Of a stretch of 64,000 nt of DNA, positions 35,563 to 44,850 are shown one piece after another. Position 1 is the stretch's first letter; every line of letters begins with the position of its first letter. The position numbers were made by a program, and so were the translations under genes. Source of the stretch: Eleusine coracana subsp. coracana (Eukaryota > Streptophyta > Magnoliopsida > Poales > Poaceae); contig CM064422.1 of assembly GCA_032690845.1 (NCBI GenBank), forward strand, positions 310,001 to 374,000, written 5' to 3'. The notes beneath the pieces were generated by a model that worked only from the letters and a program-made list of their open reading frames with translations, was not told where the DNA came from and did not search any database.

Positions 35563-36278
35563 CTCCCTCCGTGCCGGATATGTAAGCATTCCAGGGATCC
35601 TGAGGCCAAAATAGCGTCAAAGCAAAAGACTATTATACCCCTCTTTAATGCTAACACTTCCATCCTCAACTCTATCTGCGCAACACAACGACTGTGCTCA
35701 ACCTACTGCCAGCGACGAGGACGTCCATGGCCCGTGGCCACGAGCACCAGCGAGGTGGTCAACTTGCCGCTGCGTCAGCGACACCCATGGCCGCGAGCTC
35801 TTTTCTAGCTCCTTCCTTGATGGTGCCCCTGGAAGGCCCGTCATCTCAGAGCCCGAGTTGTGCATGAGCTCGATTGCAAGGATCGACCAACAGCTTTGAT
35901 GGACGTGCCGAAGCCCGGGCAACGCTCCACAAGCACGCTTGGAAGAACGAGCTCGTCCTCACGGAATCAGGATTGGTGGTACCTGCGCTGCCGCAGAGCG
36001 TCGTAGAGCCCCTCCCAACTCCGATGAAATCAAAGAGATGTTGCGAAACAACATCCGCTTGCCAGTCTTGGATGGATTGGTGTCCGATTTAGAGTGGAGC
36101 TTTGGATTTTGGGAGGATTCATAGAGAGGAAAATACGACGGGGAAGAAACAAAGATGGATGCCGTGAGGAAGGTTGGGTAGAGAGAGATAAATACGGTGG
36201 GTCCCACGTACAACTGCTTACATTTTGACAAAAGTTTGAAAAGTCTGGAATGCTTACATATCCGGCACGGAGGGAGTA
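35561..36278. mobile_element. Mariner/Stowaway-like element with 32-bp perfect inverted repeats
   Basis: The ends at 35563-35594 and 36245-36276 are identical when one is reversed, over 32 bp starting CTCCCTCCGTGCCGGATATG. A TA dinucleotide flanks each side (35561-35562, 36277-36278), the Tc1/mariner target duplication. CTCCCTCC termini are the hallmark of Stowaway elements. At 714 bp it is long for a Stowaway MITE, and the frames inside show no transposase, so it is non-autonomous. Outer ends intact and identical suggest a young insertion. Confidence 0.9.
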
Positions 36279-36279
36279 T

Positions 36280-37805
36280 CATCCAATATAAGAGTTACAA
36301 TCTTGAATGATCAAGTGCTCCATATAGCAGGAACCTGCATACGCCACATATCAGTATGTGTAGTGTGCTTCGCCAACTGTGCGAGCTCATGTGCTGCACA
36401 GTTCTATTCTCTCCTAGTTACCTGGAACTTCACTTCCGGGAAGGACTTATAAGACTCAAGAATATTACCTAAAATAACCGACCCAGCTGCCATATCAATG
36501 CCCTCCTGGCATGTTCTAGCTTCAACTTCCTCCGCCGAGTCTCCATAAAAAAAAACACCCGCCAGGCTGATAGTAGCACTTTGCCGTTAAATCTCTGATT
36601 AATTACTAGTCCATTTCCTCCTATGCCACTTTCCTGAGAGTGCGCCACATCGACATTTACCTTTGCCCATCCTAGCGGTGGTGGTTCCCATTTCAGGTTC
36701 TCTTCAGTCAGTTTTTGCTTATTCCAAACACTCGCTTGTATCTGTTGCTTACTTTCCTCTCCCATCTCTTCGTTCGGACACTGATGACTCCAACGGGTGC
36801 CCTATATGGGCACCCAAACCTAAAATGGGTCTTAAGAGTGTAAAAAACGCTCTTCAACAGAGCACTCAACCTGGTGACCCATTATGGAACACGCCCGCTT
36901 CACGGCCCACAAATGGGGCACGGGAACGCGCCACCCATCGCCTCCAGCGCTCTTGGGCGCCGCACCTAGCTCCTCCTCCGGCTCCGTCGCCACCCATCCT
37001 CCTCCTCTGCCACCACGCGCGACGCGCTCAGCTCCTCCTCCGGCTCTGCTGCCGCGCCATCCTCCTCCTCAGTCGTCACGCGCGTCGCGCCCTCTTCCTC
37101 CACCACCAACAGACGCGCCACGCCCTCCTCCTCCGCCGCCAACGCGAGCTCCTCTGCCGCCGCGCGCCCAAGCTCCTCCGCCACCGCGCGCGCCCGAGCT
37201 TCTTCTCCGTCGCGCGCCCGACCTCCTCCTCCTCAGCTGTCATGCGCTCCGCGCCCTCCTCCTCCTCTGCCGACACACGCGCCACGCCCTCCTCCTCCAT
37301 TGCCGACGTGAGCTTCTCTGCCGCCGCGCGCCCGAGCTCCTCTGCCACCGCGTGCGCCCGAGCTTCTTCTCCGTCACGTGCCCGACCTTCTTCTCTACAT
37401 CTAGCTTCTGATTTAGGTCTCCCGTTGGAGATTGACATTTTTGGATTGCTCCCTTTTGATACTGTGACGACCCATTTATTAATTTGGGTCTCCAATTTGA
37501 GTTTTCACCGTTGGAGATAGCCTTAAGAGAAAAGCAATAGAAGAAGCTATAGGGGTGTATTTATTCTGATGAACCATGTCATTACGCACATGTCATGTAC
37601 GTCAGCAAGAGTGCCAATCTACTTGCCACTTCCCGGTCGGAACCTACGATTAGCTTTAGAAGTCATTCAGGTTCATCGTTACTCAACTCCACTTCATCCG
37701 ACAGACTCCAGTACTCTCTCATTGCACCTCTCAAAAAGCTAGCATGCCTACACGGCACCAATGCATGGTGTTCTGTTTCAGAATCCAAATCACATACATG
37801 AGAGC
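36280..37805 (-). pseudogene. LINE ORF2 3' remnant (RNase H-like), split by an insertion
   Basis: On the minus strand, 37805 down to about 37530 reads EHHALVPCRHASFLRGAMRE and then RDMVHQNKYTPIASSIAFLL, a segment typical just before the RNase H-like domain of plant LINE reverse-transcriptase proteins. After an inserted element (about 36785-37530), 36765-36469 continues LKWEPPPLGWAKVNVDVAHS and GIGGNGLVINQRF, the start of the RNase H-like domain. NCAAHELAQLAKHT at about 36395-36350 is its end. Stop codons and frameshifts break the frame. It is a dead copy. Confidence 0.8.
36785..37530 (-). mobile_element. GC-rich terminal-inverted-repeat element, copy A
   Basis: The element interrupts the LINE remnant. 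Its ends are related inverted sequences: ACTCCAACGGGTGCCCTATA at the left, and AAGGCTATCTCCAACGGTGA reversed at the right. The interior is a C-rich tandem of CTCCTCCTC/GCGCGC on the plus strand. On the minus strand a frame from 37495 reads KMSISNGRPKSEARC and then a run of EEEGVARV-like repeats. A second copy of the same family lies at 53852-54523 in the opposite orientation, sharing both ends and a SNGRPK frame. Superfamily unknown; the long ends suggest a Mutator-like or hAT-like element, but I could not define a target duplication for this copy. Confidence 0.7.
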
Positions 37806-38100
37806 TGTAACGTCCCACCTCTCTGAGGCCGGGTCTGCTTACCCTGACAGCTCTCTAAGATCTCAAGACTATCTTCATAGACCAACACATATCTTTTTTG
37901 CATACTTTGTCCTCACTTGTGCGCATCCGGGATAAACTTCCCGGTCGGTCACCCATCCTTAAATTGCTCCAGACCAAACACACTTAACTTTGGAGTTTTT
38001 TAGGGATGAGCTTCGAAAAAGATGTTGCAACTTGTTGATATGAGTACTCTATCAATCCTATTAAGTCTTGGGTTAGGATGTTACACTCTCACCCCTTTAG
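37806..38100 (-). mobile_element. Cassandra-type TRIM LTR carrying a 5S-rRNA-like segment
   Basis: On the minus strand the LTR starts TGTAACATCC (38085) and ends GGGACGTTACA (37806), 280 bp with short inverted termini TGTAAC...GTTACA. In its centre, minus strand about 38003-37930, AACTCCAAAGTTAAGTGTG then AAGGATGGGTGACC and GGGAAGT line up with the 3' half of plant 5S rRNA (AACTCCGAAGTTAAGCGTG, AGGATGGGTGACC, GGGAAGT). Cassandra TRIM elements are defined by 5S-derived LTRs. A polypurine tract AAAGGGGTGAGAG (about 38098-38086, minus strand) precedes it, so this is a 3' LTR with a little internal sequence. The other LTR is not seen. Confidence 0.85.
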
Positions 38101-38599
38101 AAGATCGATGTCCTCGTCGATCAACCCCAAGCCAGGAACTTCCCCTCTTGGCCACGTCCGTGTGTCCAGTGCCAATGCATGTGCCATGTTATGTGATCAT
38201 TCTGAGTCCACACCAGCCATGCATATCATGCCTGCGTAACTGTGACCTCATGCGCCTGTAAAACCGCAAGGGTACAAGACAACATAAATACAGAGAAAAC
38301 AATACAATCAGAAATGATCTGCTGTAATAAGTTACATTTGCGTATTACCACATCATTAGGTTGTTGTGTACATACATTACATATACAAACGTAGGCGCGC
38401 GAGCATCGTACCCACAACACCTGTGCACAGCATATCTGCAGGGTTGTGCTTCTAATTTCTGTATAAGCAGCAAGCTCTGCATCATTATTAGTTCGTTATT
38501 ACTTTTTGCCATACAATTCAGTATTCTCTCTCGCGCGCAATTATAAGTGCAGCATGCACGTCACAACTCGATCATCACTCCCTTCAAATTTGTCCATCA

Positions 38600-38991
38600 T
38601 CAGGTTTGGGGCCCGTTGGATCTGCTGCAAGAGGTAAGTTAATAAGTACTAATAGTAGTCAGCTAATAACTGATGAATAGTAATCTCGCTCGATCTGATG
38701 GATAGAGTACCTGTTATTACTATTATTACTGTTGTTGCCGTTGGGGCGGTTGTTGGCTGCGGCGGTGTGAGCATGAGCATGAGCAGCAGCTTGGTTGGTG
38801 GGCATGGCGCCTGCTGAGCCTACGAACCTGACGAGCTCGTCGAAGTGTCGCCTGATGTCTTCGACCGTCCTGTCGCCTCCGACCGCAGCCACCACGCGAT
38901 CCCAGCGCCCCGCCACAACGTCTTGATCGTACGTGGCCAGCGCCCGCTCGAACCTCTCGTTCTCGCTCCAGCTCCACTCCCTCGAAGACAT
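38600..38991 (-). CDS. RADIALIS-like small MYB (SANT) transcription factor
   Basis: Exon 1 (38711-38991) and a short exon 2 (38600-38624) give 101 residues. The single SANT/MYB domain is residues about 5-60: REWSWSENERFERALATYDQ, then RWDRVVAAVGGDRTVEDIRR and HFDELVRFV, with the spaced Trp residues of the RAD type. A His/Ala and Asn-rich tail follows (AAAHAHAHTAAANNRP, GNNSNNSN). RADIALIS-like proteins compete with DIV-type MYBs for partner proteins in development. Splicing is chosen because CAG|GTACTC is a good donor, TTGCAG an acceptor, and the joined tail RSNGPQT* is a typical short ending. Without splicing the frame would run to 38659. A CAGCAG tandem acceptor allows loss of one residue. 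TATATAAATA at 39095-39104 (minus) is a likely TATA box. Confidence 0.88.
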
Positions 38992-39094
38992 TTTTATTAC
39001 TATTAATTTGCCTCTTGTTTATCTATCTATATAACTCTTTCCTCTTTCATGCTAGCTATCTGCTCACCGCCATTGAACAACAACCACCACCTGG

Positions 39095-39104
39095 TATTTA
39101 TATA
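39095..39104 (-). promoter_or_regulatory. TATA box of the RADIALIS-like gene
   Basis: TATATAAATA on the minus strand lies about 105 bp upstream of the ATG, which fits a TATA box with a short leader. Confidence 0.55.
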
Positions 39105-41198
39105 TACTGCTCATCAAGATATTTCGTCAGGGATCAAAGGGAACAAACTAAGAGATACTGTACTAGGCTACAAAAATTGCAATTTGGCAATGGAAATAAT
39201 GTAATGTCGTCTCTGAATCGAATTTCTATCTCACGATTGATGCATGTACGCCTGGTCCATAAACAAAGGGAAACTAAAGGTAATGCAATTTGCAGGACGG
39301 ACCGCCCGGGGAACAAAGCAATTGCACTCACACCAATTAACCCCACAGGTGCTACTTGCAAGACACCATCGTCGAGTTGAAAGAATGCTCACAAGTAAGG
39401 CTTAATTTGGTTACTACTCAAAGTTAGTAAAAACTGCATAATGCACTGGTTGGGCCCTTCACTGGTAGTTATTCCTTTTTCTTTTTAATTTAAACCACAA
39501 GTAGTACTAGTGAAAGGAAACAAAGGGAATTTTTCTTTTAAGAATGGATCCCAGTGACTTAACTGGAAATAATCAAGTTGAGGAAGACAAACCAATCATG
39601 TATAAATCTCGCATGGCCCATGACATGTTCATAGGTTCAGTCCCATCGGCCTGTTAACTTAGTAATAAACCTGACTTTATGCCCAACACTTGAGATTCTG
39701 TTATACTAGCTACCTACGCTAGAGCCGCTGTCCTTCCTGCCCAGACACTAGAACACTCCTCGTTTTTTCGAGAAAAAAAAAGGATCACTCCTTCAGGCCC
39801 ACTAGCTAAAAATCTCTTTTTAGTACAGTACTCTATTCGTATATTGTTTGAACTGACGATCTGATGATCGTGGATATGCTCACGTCAGCAGCTCGTCACA
39901 AAAGACTCGTCGAAATAAAATTCTACGGTGCCTAAGGAACAATACTAGTTTTTTTTTCCCGAACAATGGAACAATATACTAAATGATAGTAATTTCATTC
40001 TATTCAAGCTCCAAGACTGCTTGTCATGGTGGTCCAAAAGTAAAATTCGATTCATGTGAAAGAATGCATCATCGATTCCCCGCATCTTAATTTGGATTAC
40101 ATTACTGAACAAGTGGATAACAAATCACCTGAGGGCAGAAGATCAGGCAACAATTAACTATAGCATCTTTGGAGTAATAATAACCAAGAACAAGAAGGTG
40201 TAGGGTGGACGTAGCCTACAGAGGCAGCTAGCACTATACTACAGTCAGAGTTGCTTTCCAATATTCAGGGTTTGACTAAGAGAGAATGGTGCTGTATTAC
40301 ATCGTCATTCATGTTTTTTAATCTTAATTTGATGCCCGCGATGGTATAAAGTATGAGTAGTTATTTGGGGTGTGACGAGAGAGCTCCGGATGCTGATCTG
40401 CTCCGAATAAGATCCTATGTGATGTCTGTCTGCAATCCTGTCGGCTAATTAGCGTACTACATTTTTTCTGCGCCATTCATCTCTCTCTTGTCCAATCGAT
40501 TGGTTATACTCCTAGCTAGTACTAGGCAGCATCCATGGTAAGCGTACGTCTGCCTCTGCACCATCGGTGTTCTGTTCCATTCTACTATCCCATCTCATTA
40601 GTGCCATCTTTTCTCCGATTTTGACCTTCGTTCAGTTCCCTTCTAGGTCCTTCCTTGCAGGTTTTATATAAACCATACCGCTCACCATATATTCCCCTCC
40701 TACGCAAGCATGAATATAACGCGATGCGATGCAACATACGCAGCTCGGATATTCAGAGGCAATGTGAAGAACCTGATGCGTAACAAGCAACAATCAAAAG
40801 CAGCCCCCTGATGAGGAGAACACGTCGTTGCAAGTTATTGTATCCCTTCTACCCAACCTGACGCCGTTTTAGTGCGCTACATGTCGCACGCACATTCGCT
40901 TACTTATATCTCATACTATAATATTGTATGAAGGAGTCAGCCCAACCTTTATTGATTGTACAGGAAGCACAAATGACGTGTTATCTAGTATTGCATTATT
41001 CTGACTCGCAACAGCTCAGAGTAGCACTACATGTCTGCGTTCCTCCCATGTTCCACTTGTACACCACAAACCAACTCCTCTGTCTCCGTCTCATCTGTTC
41101 GTCCGGATTGCACAAGCGGTCAGGCATGCTGCACACATGTAAGCAGCTTGACAAAATTAGCACATTTCATGCAGCTATAGGCAACATGGAGCACACAC
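39105..41198. other. Gene-poor intergenic stretch
   Basis: About 2.1 kb with no supported gene or recognised transposon. Frames are short and non-conserved. A poly(A)-rich spot at about 39771-39781, next to CGTTTTTTCGAG, might be a LINE tail, but nothing else supports it. Confidence 0.45.
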
Positions 41199-41705
41199 CT
41201 TGGTGTTTATGTTGTTGGAGAGCCAATCCATCCCTTCATAGATGCCTATGCCTTTTCCTGAGGTTGCAGAATCAGTTTTCTTAGAACTAAGACTAAGCTG
41301 ACAGATATAGCAATTTTAAAAATTAGAAGAGAGACAGAGATCATTTACAGTCGCAAAAGAAGTGGAGCCCGAGCTTCTCTGCAATTTCTTCTGCACTCAT
41401 GAGCCTTCGGTCCTGTTTGTTGGCAAACACAAGCATCGTGGCATTGCTTGTCTGCTCCTGCCATTAGTTCAGAACGCATCTTCAGCAGTCGTACCGTCAC
41501 CCAACTGACTTCAGTGACTACCAATACTGAAGTAAAAATGAAGGTTATTGTACATGCAGTAATGTTTATTGCACCTCGTTCAGTATCATCTTCAACTGAT
41601 GATCTCTGGCATCAGGATCTGAATTTCCTGCTTCCATCCCAACAGCTGCCTTAGGCTCAGGCTCAACTCGCTCAGGTTCAGCAGCCTCCCCATCACCACG
41701 CCCAT
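41199..41705 (-). pseudogene. ARF GTPase pseudogene, partial tandem copy with internal deletion
   Basis: On the minus strand a start-like MGVVMGRLLNLSE at 41705-41667 resembles the ARF start MGAAIGRLLSLSH of the intact neighbour at 42620-43988. It runs almost directly into sequence matching the end of exon 3 (DPDARDHQLKMILNEV at about 41620-41573). Then come a copy of exon 4 (MLVFANKQDRRLMSAEEIAE, 41462-41352, ending in a stop after FFCDCK) and a copy of exon 5 (GIYEGMDWLSNNINTK, about 41290-41199). The P-loop, both switch regions and the exon 1-3 junctions are missing, and the pieces are in different frames. It is a decayed tandem duplicate, not a functional GTPase. Confidence 0.85.
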
Positions 41706-42619
41706 CTTCCTCGCTAGGTAGCTGGTTAATTAGTTTCAGCGTGCTGGATCTTCCTGAGCAATGCCGTCGAGGTCGAGTGCATGTGCATGTAATAGCAAAG
41801 CTGCAGGAACAGAGTTATATACTGTGTTGTTCCTTCTCTCAAGTCATCGGCTATCATCTCAGTGATTGGGGAAAAATTCACCAGCTAGCATGCTCCTTCA
41901 GCCCTAAGCGAACCACTTCGTTGACCACTGACTGAAAATAATCACAGTTTTGCATATATCTTGATTTTCTTTGCCATGGGTAGTAGCGTATGACACGGCA
42001 AATTAAAGTCGTCGTCAACCTCGTCTATGGTACTTGAGCATGAAGCAAATTAAGCTCAATCGACTTAGGCAAATCGTCCGTCGCCCTGTCACCTAGCGAT
42101 ATGGTGCACGTTCTACTGTTACTTTGCACATGTTGCTAGCTGATGCATGGAAAAGGTCAAAACTACAAAACTGGAACCCGGATGAAATAACACTTGCCCC
42201 AATACTGTTCCAAAAAGAAATTAACACCAAACACCAGCACTGATCATTTCTTTTTGCCGCATCTTGTGTTGAATCACATGCAACTACACCACAATATGTG
42301 CTCATTTGCAGTGCCATATCATTGACAGAAAAGCACTTCTATCGTGAGTTCATGATCAAAGGGCCAATGTAAGTCATTTTCACTTTCCTGGATTGTACAA
42401 AAAAGAAACATGGTGTATATTATATTACATTATATATACGTGACTTACAAGTGACAGCTATGAGTTGTTTTGCAAGAAACAAAACATGAATATATGTAAT
42501 CCAAACACACACACACACACACACACACAGCACAAATGTGAACAGAATGATTGAAATGGTAGTGTCAAAATACAATAGGTTTTCTGTTAGCGGTAGGATT
42601 GAAGGCACCAACATTGCCT
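41706..42619. other. Intergenic between ARF copies, (CA)n microsatellite
   Basis: No gene. A (CA)n run lies at about 42504-42529. The rest shows no recognised repeat or RNA gene. The part next to 42620 is probably the ARF 3' UTR. Confidence 0.45.
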
Positions 42620-43988
42620 TCAGGCCACCTTTTTATTGATGTTCTTGGAGAGCCAATCCAGCCCCTCGTAGAGGCCTACTCCTGAGGTCGCAGAACCGCT
42701 CTGAATGTACCTGCAGAATCAACTCGGGTGATTTCAGTTTCAGTGTGTGCTCCTATATGGGCTGGATACTGAACCCTAACGGAGAATAAGAGCAAATCTA
42801 CAGGAGAGAGTCGTCAGAGACCATCTACGGTGGCGAATGGACTGAAGACCTAGCTCCTCTGCCATCTCAGCTGCACTCATTGCATTCGGAAGGTCCTGCT
42901 TATTTGCAAACACAAGTAGCGCAGCATCCCTAAGTTCCTCCTGCAATTCATTCAGAGCAGCACATTGATCTTCAGAAGCCAAAAAGACCACCTGCTAATT
43001 TGATTACACTACAGCAAGACAGATACTACATCTAGTACCTCGTTCAGTAACATGTTTAACTCATCCCTGGCGTCAGGAAGCCTCTCCCTGTCGGTGTTGT
43101 CAACAACGAAGATCAGGCCCTGAGTGCCATGGAAGTAATGCTTCCATAACCGCCGGAGCTGCAAATTAAAACAAAAATCACCAGTAGGTTCAGTCACGGT
43201 AAGCATTGGCAACCAGCGAATCTAATGCATTGTATGATGTGTCGATATGTACCGAGCCTTGACCACCGACGTCCCAAACAGTGAAGCTGATGTTGCCATA
43301 CTCAACTGTCTCGACATTAAACCCTGCAAAAAGCTGATGTTGTTAAAAAGTAGACCAAGCTAAAGCTTACTGTGACAGGTGCAAGTACCGGCTTAGTGGA
43401 GCTTTTTTTTTCTTTTTTCTTTTCTTTGAGTGAAGTAACTTGAGCCCTATTTATATCTACTGAGATTTTAAGAATCCATATTTTAGGATTTGTGAGGCCT
43501 CCAAATGGGATATATTTTTTTCATATTCTAAAATTTAGAACTCTAAATTTTAAGAATCTCATAATCTGGTTATACCTGGCTAGAGCCACATTTTATATGT
43601 CAAAAGACTCACTACCCTTTGAATTTTAAAAATCTAATTTGTATCCAAACGCTACCACCTAGATTTTATTTAGAATTCAGATTCTAAAATCTTAAGATAA
43701 AAATCAGATTTTAAAAATCTGAACTGATCCAAGACCTTAGTAGAACTTATTTGCTCAGACTCAACGCAATGAACGTCTAGCACATGCTCAATGGGAGATG
43801 GAAGTAATAACCCACTGCTGGTACCTACCGACGGTTGGGATGGTGAAGACGACCTCCCCGATCTTGAGCTTGTAGAGGATGGTGGTCTTGCCAGCGGCAT
43901 CCAGCCCCAGCATCATGATCCGGGCCTCCGGCATGCTCATGAACAGACGGTGACTCAAGCTCAGTAGCCGCCCGATCGCCGCGCCCAT
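42620..43988 (-). CDS. ADP-ribosylation factor (ARF) small GTPase, divergent
   Basis: Five exons (43829-43988, 43253-43323, 43039-43158, 42822-42940, 42620-42710) give 186 residues. Gly2 fits N-myristoylation. The P-loop GLDAAGKTT is at 28-36, switch I has IPTVGFNVETVEY, switch II has WDVGGQ (Gln75), the guanine-specificity NKQD is at 130-133, and SAT is in the C-terminal YIQSGSATSG. ARFs recruit coats to Golgi and endosomal membranes. Against typical plant ARF1 (181 residues), it has four extra residues in the N-terminal helix. The conserved switch II text QDKIRPLW is here QGSLRRLW. Exons 3-5 are colinear with canonical ARF genes. The first intron (43324-43828) holds an AT-rich MITE-like segment. 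A broken copy lies 0.9 kb downstream. Confidence 0.9.
43440..43738. repeat. AT-rich MITE-like segment in the ARF intron 1
   Basis: The ends resemble each other in inverted orientation: TATATCTACTGAGATTTTAAG at the left and GGATCAGTTCAGATTTTTAA reversed at the right. The interior repeats TTTTAAGAATC/TTTAGAATTC motifs. It looks like a decayed MITE. No clear target duplication is seen. Confidence 0.45.
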
Positions 43989-44850
43989 TGCTCCTGAATC
44001 GATTTGGCTTGATTAGTCACTATCTTGCATGTTGCATGCCAAAACACAAGCAACCACAAGGATCTTATACTCCTGGCTTGGCTTGGATCGTTCCAAGTAA
44101 CCGGCGCCAGAGGCAGGCTGCTTTGGCGCGAAGCCAACCAACGGTGAATTGGCCCAAAAAAAAAAATGGTGAATTGGAGATGAAGGCGTCTTGTTTGAAA
44201 CCTCAGCCCGAAGCAAATCTCGTTTTCGATGGACCGGTTCCGTTTCGTTTCTTAAAGCAAGAGAAGGTACGCAACGTAGATTGTGCAGAGACCCGATGGG
44301 GTGTTCGTGTATCTCATCCAGGACTGGACTAATGCCACATGTTTAGCATCAAACCCAAGATGACCATTTCTATCAGTCTGTCTGCAAGACCCCTGCGTGG
44401 GGGCGTTGTGTAGAAGGATATCCTGTGTAGAGCATCAAGCTACTAAATCATGCAAACATGAGCATTCTACGGGCAATGGTTGTGCGCTGACTAATCACGA
44501 CCAACACCATCACTGATGCTCCTTTTATGATGTTCCAAAGAAACAAAAACGGATGACCGATACATTCTGCCAACAGCTTTGTATGTTACCCCGGAATTAA
44601 TCCAACAGACACTTCTGCCAAAGACATTTGTGTTCAATCACATGCATATAACAGTAACTGAGTGCTCATGTTCAGTATCATAGCACTGATCGTCAGAGAA
44701 GAGAAAACTCCCATCGCGTGACAGGCAAAAAATGAGTAACAGAATCAGATATAAATCATGGAAAAGATCAGCTCCATTGTACGCGACATAGTAAGCAGCA
44801 TGACAAGGGTGCTTTTGTGGAAGCAGCTGCCGGCTGTAGATGTAGGGTGA
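43989..44850. other. ARF upstream region and OEP24 3' region
   Basis: No gene. A poly(A)-rich spot at 44157-44166 sits between two near copies of GGTGAATTGG (about 44142 and 44168), a possible tiny insertion scar. Confidence 0.4.

Noticed and set aside
36663..37520. 285-residue Ser/Ala/Arg-rich plus-strand frame
   Set aside because: It runs from LINE antisense sequence into low-complexity CTC/GCG repeats of the inverted-repeat element, so it is not a single gene.
40928..41284. 118-residue plus-strand frame
   Set aside because: It overlaps the ARF pseudogene in antisense and has no domain.
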